The translations under genes were made by a program, and so were the position numbers. A DNA stretch of 9,818 nucleotides from Clostridiales bacterium (GTDB lineage Bacteria > Bacillota > Clostridia > Saccharofermentanales > UBA5734), in assembly GCA_003451915.1 (NCBI GenBank), contig DMJC01000048.1, forward strand, positions 1-9,818, read 5' to 3'. The notes beneath the pieces were generated by a model that ran no database searches, had not been told where the DNA came from, and worked only from the letters and a program-made list of their open reading frames with translations. This document shows positions 1 to 6,879 of this stretch, piece after piece (the stretch's first letter is position 1; the number at the start of each line of letters is the position of its first letter).

Positions 1-264
1 ACAGGACATGGCATCGGCCATGATCTGCACGAGGTGCCTGACCTGCCTAATTACGGAAAACCCGGTCATGGCCTGCGGCTTGAGGCCGGCCTGGTCCTGG
101 CCATGGAACCGATGATCAACCTGGGTACTCGTCGTGTGCTGATGCTGGACGATGGCTGGACGATTGTCACCGCAGATGGCAAGCCGTCATCACATTATGA
201 AAATACTTTTGCCATCACAGCCGAGGGGCCGGTTATCCTGACGGCTACCCGGGACCTGAAATGA
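1..264 (+). CDS. map: Methionine aminopeptidase type I, C-terminal part (5' end outside window)
   Basis: This gene encodes the cytosolic metalloenzyme that removes the initiator methionine from new proteins. Only the last 87 codons are present; the reading frame is open from base 1. The visible part starts at the hallmark GHGIG motif, whose His (codon 3) is a metal ligand in the family, followed by the HE-P motif at codons 10-13. The next ligand is the Glu of AMEPM (bases 106-108), and the last is the Glu of HYENT (bases 199-201). All three C-terminal metal-binding residues are therefore intact. The two Asp ligands would lie upstream. The stop codon overlaps the start of the next gene in an ATGA arrangement, which suggests translational coupling. 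A map gene directly before infA is typical of the Firmicutes ribosomal cluster. Confidence 0.96.
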   Translation, partial: TGHGIGHDLHEVPDLPNYGKPGHGLRLEAGLVLAMEPMINLGTRRVLMLDDGWTIVTADGKPSSHYENTFAITAEGPVILTATRDLK

Positions 265-587
265 AATCAGTTATGCCGCAGCAGGTGATCAACAAAGAGA
301 TTACACGGGGCGCTGTCGTTCGCTCGATGGCTGGCCATGACCGTGGTGAACTGTTCATCGTCCTGCAGGTTGCTGACGGCTTTGCCTGGCTGGCTGACGG
401 CAAGTCCCGCCGGCAGGGCCATCCCAAGAAAAAACGCGTCCTGCATGTCAGGACCGTAAGCCGGCTGCCCGATATTGCCGCGCTGGATGCACTTGAACAA
501 CTTGGTGATCCCGGCCAGCGTGATGCCGCCCTGCGGACATTGCTTCGGCCATTCACACTGACCATCCCCGAGGAGGAGGAAACCTGA
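261..587 (+). CDS. KOW-domain RNA-binding protein (L14e-like) between map and infA
   Basis: This 108-residue, basic, cytosolic protein has a KOW-like segment at about residues 15-50: [20 protein letters not shown], then a predicted strand and loop ending in LADGK. A lysine/arginine-rich stretch follows ([11 protein letters not shown], about 54-64). The C-terminal 40 residues end in a short acidic tail (EEEE). A small KOW protein of this kind is common between map and infA in Firmicutes and is annotated as an L14e-like RNA-binding protein. Its exact role is not established, but ribosome or rRNA binding is the likely inference. The start at 261 overlaps the map stop by 4 nt and has no strong Shine-Dalgarno, so it probably depends on coupling. 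An ATG at codon 5 is a less likely alternative. Its own stop overlaps the infA start by 1 nt. Confidence 0.85.
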   Translation: MKSVMPQQVINKEITRGAVVRSMAGHDRGELFIVLQVADGFAWLADGKSRRQGHPKKKRVLHVRTVSRLPDIAALDALEQLGDPGQRDAALRTLLRPFTLTIPEEEET

Positions 588-805
588 TGTCCAAAGAAGA
601 TACCATAGAAGTAGAAGGGATAGTGACTGATTCGCTGCCCAATGCTGTTTTTAAAGTCAAACTGGAAAACGGCCATGAGATCATTGCTCATATTTCCGGC
701 AAGCTGCGCCAGAATTACATCAAAATTCTGACTGGCGACCGCGTCACGATTGAACTGTCCCCTTATGACCTTTCGCGTGGCCGGATTATCTGGCGCGCCA
801 AGTAA
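587..805 (+). CDS. infA: Translation initiation factor IF-1
   Basis: This 72-residue S1/OB-fold protein binds the A site of the 30S subunit during initiation and works with IF-2 and IF-3. The sequence is canonical from end to end: [13 protein letters not shown] at the N-terminus, [20 protein letters not shown] at residues 22-41, the ILTGDRV turn at 47-53, and the ending [10 protein letters not shown]. The length matches the family. A very strong purine-rich Shine-Dalgarno (AGGAGGAGGA, 571-580) lies inside the end of the KOW gene. The ATG shares one base with that gene's stop (TGATG), so the two are tightly coupled. In Firmicutes infA is normally followed by rpmJ, as it is here. Confidence 0.98.
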   Translation: MSKEDTIEVEGIVTDSLPNAVFKVKLENGHEIIAHISGKLRQNYIKILTGDRVTIELSPYDLSRGRIIWRAK

Positions 806-816
806 TAAAATCATGC

Positions 817-827
<11 letters not shown>
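804..827. repeat. A/T-rich inverted repeat just after the infA stop
   Basis: A perfect 10-bp inverted repeat (AATAAAATCA, loop TGCT, TGATTTTATT) starts at the infA stop codon. It could form a weak hairpin protecting the infA 3' end. It has no GC-rich stem, so it is not a convincing terminator, although the 3' arm is T-rich. It overlaps the candidate -35 element described separately. Confidence 0.5.
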
Positions 828-1017
<190 letters not shown>

Positions 1018-1150
1018 TTGGCCAGGAAATTGCACGACATAGGGATGCGGCTGCGTCAGCCCGGCTAACCGGCAACTGATGTGATTCCCACATTCGTGTT
1101 TGTAAATATAGAATTGTCAACTTTGTCTATAATTATGGAGGTGCACACTG
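1018..1150 (+). promoter_or_regulatory. Structured rpmJ-rpsM spacer, possible leader of the S13/S11/S4/alpha/L17 block
   Basis: This gene-free stretch contains several short self-complementary segments. GGCTG-CGT-CAGCC is at 1049-1061. CCGG-CTAA-CCGG is at 1061-1072. ATGTG-ATTCC-CACAT is at 1079-1093. GATGC-GGCT-GCGTC (1044-1057) would compete with the first of these. An A/T-rich stretch (1099-1136) and the rpsM Shine-Dalgarno GGAGGTG (1137-1143) follow. In enterobacteria S4 represses the equivalent alpha operon by binding a pseudoknot upstream of rpsM. I do not see that exact structure here, so control by S4 is an inference from position and gene content. Confidence 0.35.
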
Positions 1151-1519
1151 ATGGCACGTATTTCCGGAGTGGATCTGCCAAACGACAAGCGCGTTGAAAT
1201 CGCGCTCTGCTACATTTTCGGCATCGGCAGAACACTGTCCAACAAGATTCTGGAAACCTGCGCGATCAATCCAGACACCCGGGTCAAAGACCTCAATGAC
1301 GAAGATATCTCGAAAATCAGGGATACCATTGAAAATGGCTATACCGTTGAGGGCGACCTGAGGCGCGAAATCGCCATGAATATCAAGCGGCTGACCGAAA
1401 TTGGCTGTTACCGCGGCAGAAGGCACAGAACGGGCCTTCCCGTGCGCGGACAGCGGACCAAGACCAATGCGCGCACCCGCAAGGGCCCCAAGCGCACGAT
1501 CGCCGGCAAGAAGAAGTAA
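1151..1519 (+). CDS. rpsM: Small-subunit ribosomal protein S13 (uS13)
   Basis: This 122-residue protein of the 30S head contacts 16S rRNA and forms intersubunit bridges. The N-terminus [19 protein letters not shown] and the helix-hairpin-helix-like [14 protein letters not shown] (21-34) are typical. The hallmark basic segment [20 protein letters not shown] spans residues 86-105 and is followed by [17 protein letters not shown], which reaches the P-site tRNA. The length is normal. Translation starts at an ATG 7 nt after GGAGGTG (1137-1143). It is first in a tight run with rpsK, rpsD, rpoA and rplQ, equivalent to the alpha operon. Confidence 0.98.
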   Translation: MARISGVDLPNDKRVEIALCYIFGIGRTLSNKILETCAINPDTRVKDLNDEDISKIRDTIENGYTVEGDLRREIAMNIKRLTEIGCYRGRRHRTGLPVRGQRTKTNARTRKGPKRTIAGKKK

Positions 1520-1531
1520 GGAGGGGACAGC

Positions 1532-1936
1532 ATGGCTAAGGCTACTGCCAAAAAAACGGCTGCAAGGCCCAAGAGAAGAGAACGCAAGAATATCGACCGC
1601 GGCGCTGCCCACATCCATTCTTCGTTCAACAATACAATTGTTACAATCACTGACCCGGCTGGCAATGCGGTATCCTGGGCAAGCGCAGGCGGCATGGGCA
1701 TGAAGGGCTCCCGTAAGGGCACGCCGTTTGCAGCACAGATGGCTGCAGAGTCCGCCGCCAAAACTGCCATGGATCATGGCATGCGCTCGGTCGAGGTCTT
1801 TGTCAAAGGGCCCGGTGCCGGCCGCGAAGCTGCGATCCGTTCCCTGCAGGCAGCAGGTCTGGATGTCACCCTGATCAAGGATGTCACACCGATCCCGCAC
1901 AATGGCTGCAGGCCGCCCAAAAGAAGAAGAGTCTGA
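1532..1936 (+). CDS. rpsK: Small-subunit ribosomal protein S11 (uS11)
   Basis: This 134-residue protein of the 30S platform lines the mRNA exit region near the 3' end of 16S rRNA. After a lysine/arginine-rich N-terminus come the conserved [16 protein letters not shown] (26-41) and [11 protein letters not shown] (44-54). [15 protein letters not shown] (59-73) and [16 protein letters not shown] (91-106) follow, and the C-terminus is the invariant [13 protein letters not shown] (122-134). A Met ([10 protein letters not shown]) occupies a spot that is usually aromatic in homologues, a minor variation. A strong Shine-Dalgarno, AAGGAGGGG, overlaps the rpsM stop codon. The 12-nt gap to rpsM indicates cotranscription. 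Confidence 0.98.
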   Translation: MAKATAKKTAARPKRRERKNIDRGAAHIHSSFNNTIVTITDPAGNAVSWASAGGMGMKGSRKGTPFAAQMAAESAAKTAMDHGMRSVEVFVKGPGAGREAAIRSLQAAGLDVTLIKDVTPIPHNGCRPPKRRRV

Positions 1937-1953
1937 TACCGGAGGTGTAGAGA

Positions 1954-2568
1954 ATGGCTAGATATACCGATGCATCCTGCAGACTATGCCGCAGGGAAGG
2001 CGAGAAGCTCTTCCTTAAGGGCCAGCGCTGCTATACTGGAAAGTGCGCGATTGCCCGCCGGAGCTTTGCTCCAGGTCAGCATGGTCAGGGCAGAAAGAAA
2101 ATATCCGAATATGGCACACAGCTGCGTGAAAAACAAAAGGCCAAACGCTTCTATGGCGTTCTGGAAGGCCAGTTCCGCAAAACATTCGAACATGCTGAGC
2201 GCATGAAAGGCAAGACAGGCGAAAACCTCCTGCAACTGCTCGAACTGCGTTTTGACAATGTCGTCTACCGTATGGGCCTGGGCGCATCACGCTCGGATGC
2301 CCGTCAGCTGGTTACCCACGGACATTTCACAATCAATGGCAAAAAAGCTGACATTCCGTCGATGACGCTGAATGCCGGTGATGTCATTGCTGTTCGCGAG
2401 TCTTCCCGCAAGTCCCCGAAATTCCAGGAAACCGGCAGGCGTCCGGTTCCGGCATGGCTTTCCTTCAATGCCGAGTCCCTGACGGGTACTGTTGTTCAGG
2501 TTCCGGCCCGCTCGGATGTCGACCTTGAGGTCAAAGAAACCCTCATTGTCGAGTTGTACTCCAAGTAA
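1954..2568 (+). CDS. rpsD: Small-subunit ribosomal protein S4 (uS4), zinc-binding form
   Basis: This 204-residue primary 16S rRNA-binding protein starts 30S assembly and takes part in decoding fidelity. The N-terminus carries four cysteines (Cys9, Cys12, Cys26, Cys31) in the C-X2-C / C-X4-C zinc-finger pattern of the C+ class. The S4 RNA-binding domain spans about residues 97-160, with [20 protein letters not shown] (98-117), [12 protein letters not shown] (120-131) and the [13 protein letters not shown] segment. The C-terminus LIVELYSK is typical. GGAGGTG (1941-1947) lies 6 nt before the ATG. In several bacteria S4 represses its own operon, so it is the natural candidate to act on the leader before rpsM. 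Its location next to rpsK differs from Bacillus, where rpsD stands alone. Confidence 0.98.
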   Translation: MARYTDASCRLCRREGEKLFLKGQRCYTGKCAIARRSFAPGQHGQGRKKISEYGTQLREKQKAKRFYGVLEGQFRKTFEHAERMKGKTGENLLQLLELRFDNVVYRMGLGASRSDARQLVTHGHFTINGKKADIPSMTLNAGDVIAVRESSRKSPKFQETGRRPVPAWLSFNAESLTGTVVQVPARSDVDLEVKETLIVELYSK

Positions 2569-2623
2569 TGTCCGGGTATGAACCGGCTGCTTGCTGTTCG
2601 TCGGCGCACGAAGGAGGAATAAA

Positions 2624-3577
2624 ATGATCGAAATTAAAAAGCCTGTGATAGAATGCCTCGAGAGTAACGAAAACGGATCTTACGGCAAGTTCGTCATTGA
2701 ACCGCTGGAAAGAGGCTATGGCATTACGCTTGGCAACTCGCTCAGGCGTGTTCTGCTGTCTTCGCTTCCGGGCGCAGCTGTTACAGCGATCCGGGTCGAC
2801 GGTGTTTTCCACGAGTTTTCAACTGTCAAAGGTGTCATTGAGGACATGACCGAGATTATCCTCAATGTCAAGGGCATCCGCGCCCACCTGAATGTTGATG
2901 GCCCGAAAACCGTCTATATCAGCACAGATGAAGGCCGCGTCGGTATTGTCACCGCCGGCGATATCGTCCGTGATGATGAAGTTGAGATCATGAATCCGGA
3001 GCTCCCCATTGCTACGCTGAATGGCGATGGGCGACTGTTCATGGAGCTGACCCTCAACAAAGGCCGCGGTTACAACACGGCTGACCGTAACAAATGGGCC
3101 AACCAGACTATCGGTGTCATACCGATTGACTCAATTTTCACTCCTGTCCGTAAAGTTAACTTTTCGGTCGAGAATACCCGTGTCGGTCAGTTTACTGACT
3201 ATGACAAGCTGACCATCGAAGTATGGACCGATGCAACCGTTGAGGTTACTGAGGCTCTCAGCCTCGGCGCCGGAATCCTGTGCGAACATCTCAGCCTTTT
3301 TATGGCTCTGACTGATGTTGCCAGCAGTTCCAGCTTTCGCGACCTGGATGAGAACAGCAACAGGAATCATGTTCTGGACACGGTGATCGAAGATCTTGAC
3401 TTTTCTGTCCGGACCTACAATTGCCTCAAGCGTGCAGGCATCAACTCGATCGGCGATCTGGTCGCCCGCTCAGAGGAAGACATGATGAAAGTGCGCAACC
3501 TTGGCAAAAAGTCCCTCGAAGAGGTAATCCAGAAGCTTGAAGAACTTGGCCTGTCGTTAGCCGCCCTCGACGAGTGA
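2624..3577 (+). CDS. rpoA: DNA-directed RNA polymerase subunit alpha
   Basis: This 317-residue subunit dimerises to nucleate RNA polymerase assembly and contacts UP elements and activators. The N-terminal domain (about 1-230) includes [20 protein letters not shown] (20-39) and [20 protein letters not shown] (40-59), both classic alpha motifs, and KGRGYN (146-151). A linker at about 231-250 is rich in Ser, Asp and Asn. The C-terminal domain (about 254-315) has the DNA-contacting helices with [14 protein letters not shown] (266-279) and [16 protein letters not shown] (290-305). I chose the ATG at 2624 because AAGGAGG (2611-2617) lies 6 nt upstream and the protein then begins MIEIKKP as in homologues. 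An in-frame start 11 codons upstream has no such support. Confidence 0.98.
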   Translation: MIEIKKPVIECLESNENGSYGKFVIEPLERGYGITLGNSLRRVLLSSLPGAAVTAIRVDGVFHEFSTVKGVIEDMTEIILNVKGIRAHLNVDGPKTVYISTDEGRVGIVTAGDIVRDDEVEIMNPELPIATLNGDGRLFMELTLNKGRGYNTADRNKWANQTIGVIPIDSIFTPVRKVNFSVENTRVGQFTDYDKLTIEVWTDATVEVTEALSLGAGILCEHLSLFMALTDVASSSSFRDLDENSNRNHVLDTVIEDLDFSVRTYNCLKRAGINSIGDLVARSEEDMMKVRNLGKKSLEEVIQKLEELGLSLAALDE

Positions 3578-3612
3578 GCGCAGCAGGTCTGATCAGTTAG
3601 GAGGTTATTAAA

Positions 3613-4137
3613 ATGCCTGCACAGAGAAAACTTGGACGCGCCACCGATGTGCGCCTGTCCATGCTCCGGGGGATGGTCACCACCCTCATTGTCAATGGCA
3701 GGATCGAAACAACCGAAGCAAGAGCCAAAGAGGTGAAGCGCATCGCTGAGCAGCTCATCACGCTGGCCATCCGGGAGAAAGATAATTTCACAACCCGTGA
3801 GCAGACGGTTTCGTCCGCCAAGCTTGACGGCAAAGGCCGCAAGATTCTAAAATCAGCAACTTCCAAAAGCGGTCGCAAGTATGATGTCGTAACCCGCGAG
3901 ATCAAGACGGAGATGGTTCAGGTCGACAATCCGTCGCGCCTGGCTGCCCGCCGCCAGATGATCCTATGGCTGAACAAGAGTCATACTTCCGAAGGCAAAA
4001 CTGTCAACCCGGTCAATATCCTGTTTGACACCGTTGCCCCCAAGTATGCTGGCCGCGATGGCGGTTATGCCCGTATCATCAAACTGGGCGCACGCCGCGG
4101 TGATGCTTCGGAAATGGCGATTCTTGAATTGATTTGA
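3613..4137 (+). CDS. rplQ: Large-subunit ribosomal protein L17 (bL17) with internal insertion
   Basis: This 174-residue protein of the 50S subunit sits near the polypeptide exit tunnel. The N-terminal part is canonical: RKLGRATDVRLSMLRGMVT (5-23) and GRIETTEARAKEVKRIAEQL (29-48). So is the C-terminal part: LFDTVAPKYAGRDGGYARII (137-156) and KLGARRGDASEMAILELI. Most bacterial L17 proteins are about 115-130 residues. The extra length is a charged, lysine-rich block at about residues 55-107, between LITLAIREKD and PSRLAARRQM, plus a small extra loop near 122-133. Enlarged L17 forms occur in some Clostridia, so this is probably a lineage trait. TAGGAGGT (3598-3605) precedes the ATG. It is the last gene before a strong terminator. 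Confidence 0.96.
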   Translation: MPAQRKLGRATDVRLSMLRGMVTTLIVNGRIETTEARAKEVKRIAEQLITLAIREKDNFTTREQTVSSAKLDGKGRKILKSATSKSGRKYDVVTREIKTEMVQVDNPSRLAARRQMILWLNKSHTSEGKTVNPVNILFDTVAPKYAGRDGGYARIIKLGARRGDASEMAILELI

Positions 4138-4191
4138 TGTCAGTTCGGACTACCCCGCCCGGCTGAGCAGAAAGAACGTAATCAACCGTGC

Positions 4192-4226
4192 AAGCGGGGA
4201 TAGGCAATCGCCTGTCCCCGCTTTTT
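4192..4226 (+). terminator. Strong intrinsic terminator after rplQ
   Basis: AAGCGGGGATAGGC (4192-4205), loop AATC, then GCCTGTCCCCGCTT (4210-4223) gives a 14-bp stem with one G-T wobble. It runs directly into five T's (4222-4226). This is a textbook rho-independent terminator closing the ribosomal/rpoA transcript. The ecfA Shine-Dalgarno starts only about 8 nt after the U-tract, so no promoter fits between the two. The downstream genes must rely on read-through or on a promoter located before the hairpin. Confidence 0.92.
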
Positions 4227-4242
4227 AAAATCTCGAGGGAAA

Positions 4243-6045
4243 ATGGACAATTTTGCAGAAATCAGAGATGTGAGCTACAGTTACCAGCACAGCGGCCGCG
4301 AACCACTGCTGGCAGTCAAATCTGTGACCCTCGACATCCCGCGCGGCAGCCATACTGCTGTCCTAGGCCGCAATGGATCGGGCAAGTCAACACTGGCCCG
4401 TTTGATCAATGCGCTCGAGCTGCCCACCGAAGGTACCCTGATCGTATCGGGTCTTTCAACGGGCACCGAGGACAACATCTGGGAGATCCGCCGGCTGTGC
4501 GGGATGGTCTTCCAGAATCCTGACAACCAGATTGTTGGCACAACGGTCGAGGAAGATGTTGCTTTCGGTCCGGAAAACCTGGGATTTCCACAGGCAGAAA
4601 TCCGACAGGCTGTTGACAATGCCTTATCTGTTGTCGGTCTGAGTGAACAAGCTGAAAAGGCCCCCCACCTGCTTTCCGGCGGTCAGAAGCAAAAGCTGGC
4701 TATTGCTGGAATTCTGGCGATGAAGCCAGCCTGCCTGATCCTTGATGAGGCAACGTCAATGCTGGATCCGATCAGCCGCCAGGAATTTATGGATCTGGTT
4801 TGCCGCCTGATCCGTGAAGAGGGTTTGACCGTCATTAACATCACTCATAATATGGAAGAAGTTTTGCTGGCCGATCATGTCACTGTCATGGGTGAAGGCC
4901 AGATCGTCTTGTCAGGCTCACCTGCTGAGGTTTTTGCCAAAGTCGCCCTGATCAAGCGTGAGGGGCTTGATGTGCCGGCTCACAACGAAATTGCCCATCT
5001 GTTATCCGAAAAGCTGCAGATACCTATGTCCGAAAACGATACTTCAACCTGGGAAAAGACTCAGAATGCAGTCTGCCGTTTGCTGGACGCTGCCGCAGCA
5101 ACAGAGGAAGGACGGCGGAGACTGACTCATCTTGCAGACACCGCATCCGCTCAACCGTCTTTGCCGCAAAATCAAGAGGACATTGTGATCTCGGTCAGAG
5201 ATCTTTCACATATCTATTCACCGGGAACCTTCCTGTCCACTACGGCGCTCGACAAGGTCAGCTTCAATGTCTACCGGGGCGAGCTGCTTGGTATTGTCGG
5301 TCACAGCGGTTCCGGCAAATCAACCCTGATTCAGCATCTGAACGGCCTGCTGCGCGCACAGACCGGCGAAGTATCGGTCATGGGGCTGAATGCTTCCAAC
5401 AATGCTGATATCCGTAAAATCCGTCAAAAGGTCGGACTGCTTTTCCAATACCCGGAGCATCAATTGTTTGAAGAAACTGTCTTCCGCGATATCGCCTTCG
5501 GGCCACGGCGCATGGGCTTGTCTGACGAGGAGATCGAGCGGCGGGTCCGCAAAGCAGCCCGGATTGTCGGTTTAGAGGATGATGAACTGGAGCGTTCGCC
5601 CTTTGAGCTTTCCGGCGGTCAAAAGCGACGGGCGGCGATTGCCGGAATCATTGCCATGGAGCCGGAAGTCCTGATTCTGGATGAGCCAGCTGCTGGTCTC
5701 GACCCGGCCGGCCGTGATGAAATCCTGGGCTATGCCCGCGAATTGCGCAACCTGGGCGTGACGATCATTCTGGTCTCGCACAGCATGGAGGACGTCGCCC
5801 GTCTGGCCGACCGCGTGCTGGTCCTGCGTGAAGGGCGCGTACACGCCGTTGGCAAACCTGCCGAGGTTTTTGCCGATGATGTTGCTTTGGCAGATGCCGG
5901 ACTTGCAGTGCCCCGTACGGCATTGTTCCTGCGCGCCCTGCGTGACAGGCTGCCCAGTCTGAATTGTGAATGCTACACGCCGGAAAATGCCGTGGCAGCC
6001 CTGATAGTGGCCAAAGCACGAGAGGCAGGTGCTGACCATGCTTGA
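4243..6045 (+). CDS. ecfA: Fused EcfA1-EcfA2 energy-coupling factor transporter ATPase (two ABC domains)
   Basis: This 600-residue protein carries both ATPases of the ECF module that powers vitamin uptake through EcfT and exchangeable S components, on the inner face of the membrane. ABC domain 1 has Walker A GRNGSGKST (42-50), Q91, LSGGQ (144-148), Walker B CLILDE (164-169) followed by ATSMLDP, and H202. ABC domain 2 has Walker A GHSGSGKST (353-361), Q402, LSGGQ (456-460), VLILDE (476-481) followed by PAAGLDP, and H513. DEATSMLDP marks an EcfA1-type and DEPAAGLDP an EcfA2-type domain, so their order matches the usual ecfA1-ecfA2 gene pair. Residues about 262-312 form the linker. Both sites look catalytically complete. 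The ATG follows GAGGGA (4235-4240). The gene ends in the first copy of a 35-bp duplication. Confidence 0.95.
   Translation: MDNFAEIRDVSYSYQHSGREPLLAVKSVTLDIPRGSHTAVLGRNGSGKSTLARLINALELPTEGTLIVSGLSTGTEDNIWEIRRLCGMVFQNPDNQIVGTTVEEDVAFGPENLGFPQAEIRQAVDNALSVVGLSEQAEKAPHLLSGGQKQKLAIAGILAMKPACLILDEATSMLDPISRQEFMDLVCRLIREEGLTVINITHNMEEVLLADHVTVMGEGQIVLSGSPAEVFAKVALIKREGLDVPAHNEIAHLLSEKLQIPMSENDTSTWEKTQNAVCRLLDAAAATEEGRRRLTHLADTASAQPSLPQNQEDIVISVRDLSHIYSPGTFLSTTALDKVSFNVYRGELLGIVGHSGSGKSTLIQHLNGLLRAQTGEVSVMGLNASNNADIRKIRQKVGLLFQYPEHQLFEETVFRDIAFGPRRMGLSDEEIERRVRKAARIVGLEDDELERSPFELSGGQKRRAAIAGIIAMEPEVLILDEPAAGLDPAGRDEILGYARELRNLGVTIILVSHSMEDVARLADRVLVLREGRVHAVGKPAEVFADDVALADAGLAVPRTALFLRALRDRLPSLNCECYTPENAVAALIVAKAREAGADHA
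5174..5187 (+). promoter_or_regulatory. Possible internal ribosome-binding site and GTG start for a free EcfA2
   Basis: AAGAGGA (5174-5180) is followed 4 nt later by GTG (5185-5187), in frame as codon 315 of the fused ATPase. Translation from here would begin M-ISVRDLSHIYSPG, the normal beginning of an unfused EcfA2, and give 286 residues, the normal EcfA2 length. This may be a relic of the separate gene or an active internal start. The spacing is slightly short, so activity is uncertain. Confidence 0.35.
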
Positions 6046-6091
6046 CAATATTTCACGAGGCAGGTGCTGACCATGCTTGACAATATTTCAC
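6022..6091 (+). repeat. Exact 35-bp tandem duplication at the ecfA-ecfT junction
   Basis: Two identical, directly adjacent 35-base units occupy 6022-6056 and 6057-6091. They share every base; the flanking bases differ. Each unit contains GAGGCAGGTG, the ATG of ecfT and its first codons, as well as the ecfA stop (TGA within ATGCTTGA). As 35 is not a multiple of 3, the copies are read in different frames. With one unit removed, ecfA and ecfT would overlap by 8 nt (ATGCTTGA). With two, the ecfT start lies 27 nt beyond the ecfA stop. It may be a recent slippage duplication or an assembly error. Confidence 0.95.
6038..6070 (+). other. 10-codon mini-ORF made by the duplication, upstream of ecfT
   Basis: The start codon in the first repeat copy (6038-6040) still has its ribosome-binding region. 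It now reads MLDNISRGRC and stops at TGA (6068-6070), 2 nt before the ecfT ATG at 6073. The first six residues copy the EcfT N-terminus. It overlaps the end of ecfA by 8 nt. It is best seen as a by-product that could either absorb initiating ribosomes or pass them on to ecfT by reinitiation. I do not propose a functional peptide. Confidence 0.5.
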
Positions 6092-6879
6092 TTGGACGTT
6101 ATTTCCCAGGCCAGTCCGTCATCCATCGGCTTGATCCGCGCACTAAAATCATTTCAGCAATCCTGGCCATGGTGGTCATTTTCATGGTTCGTGAAGTGAC
6201 TCCGATGATCCTGGTTGGCGTGTCAACAGTTATCCTGGTGATCCTGGCCAAAGTCCCGCTGCGCACCGTCCTGTCAGGCTTGAAACCAATGTTGTTTATT
6301 CTGCTGTTCGCCTTTGTGCTCAACCTGCTGACCATCCGCACCGGTAATAAACTGCTCGAGCTCGGACCGCTGGTGATCAGCGATGAAGGCCTTTATACGG
6401 CGCTGCGTATGGCTGCGCGACTGACTTTCCTGATTTTGGACACAACCTTGCTGCTGACTCTGACGACAACGCCGATTCTGGTTTCCGACGCGTTGGAAAA
6501 CCTGCTGGGGCCTCTGAAAAAAGTCAATTTCCCTGCCCACGAAATGGCGATGATGATGTCGATTGCCCTTCGTTTTGTGCCGACTTTGCTGGAAGAAACC
6601 GATAAAATAATGAAGGCGCAGTCGTCACGCGGCGCCGACTACGACACTGGCGGTCTGGTCAGCAAAGCCCGCGGCCTGGTTTCGGTGTTGATCCCCCTCT
6701 TCGTCAGCGCCTTCAAACGCGCAGAAGATCTGGCCGTCGCAATGGAGGCCCGCTGCTACCGCGGCGGTGAAGGGCGCACTCGCTTAAAGGTACTGAAGTA
6801 TACGCAGCTGGATTTGTATTTCACGATCGGGATGCTGTTATTTGGCATCATGACGGTGATTCTGGAGTTCGTCCTGTGA
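6073..6879 (+). CDS. ecfT: Energy-coupling factor transporter transmembrane protein EcfT
   Basis: This 268-residue integral membrane scaffold links the ATPases to the substrate-binding S components. Hydrophobic segments are visible at about residues 25-39, 44-60, 69-88, 112-137 and 249-267. The N-terminus has the conserved HRLDPRTKI (18-26). Two cytoplasmic coupling motifs that contact the ATPases are present: SSRGAD (184-189) and AMEARCYRGG (223-232). The length is normal. I chose the ATG at 6073 because the protein then starts MLDNISLGRYFPGQS as in homologues. A GTG three codons earlier is in frame but weaker. The start lies in the second copy of the 35-bp duplication. The 3' end overlaps truA by 4 nt (GTGA). 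No S component is encoded in the window, as expected for a shared group II module. Confidence 0.95.
   Translation: MLDNISLGRYFPGQSVIHRLDPRTKIISAILAMVVIFMVREVTPMILVGVSTVILVILAKVPLRTVLSGLKPMLFILLFAFVLNLLTIRTGNKLLELGPLVISDEGLYTALRMAARLTFLILDTTLLLTLTTTPILVSDALENLLGPLKKVNFPAHEMAMMMSIALRFVPTLLEETDKIMKAQSSRGADYDTGGLVSKARGLVSVLIPLFVSAFKRAEDLAVAMEARCYRGGEGRTRLKVLKYTQLDLYFTIGMLLFGIMTVILEFVL

Noticed and set aside
1128..1133. Perfect TATAAT upstream of rpsM, a possible -10 element
   Set aside because: Transcription would begin near 1140, inside the rpsM Shine-Dalgarno (1137-1143). No fitting -35 lies 16-18 bp upstream; TTGTCA is only 8 bp away. It is more likely part of an A/T-rich pre-ribosome-binding-site stretch.
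1133..1900. Long minus-strand open frame of 255 codons opposite rpsM and rpsK
   Set aside because: The protein resembles no family, and the frame lies wholly opposite two certain ribosomal protein genes. It is a by-product of their codon use.
2591..2623. Earlier in-frame start for RNA polymerase alpha
   Set aside because: It would add 11 residues ([11 protein letters not shown]) not typical of the family and lacks a ribosome-binding site, whereas AAGGAGG is ideally placed for the ATG at 2624.
6064..6072. GTG start for EcfT three codons before the ATG
   Set aside because: It lies within the probable ribosome-binding region, and homologues begin at the MLDNIS position. The pre-duplication arrangement also used the ATG.
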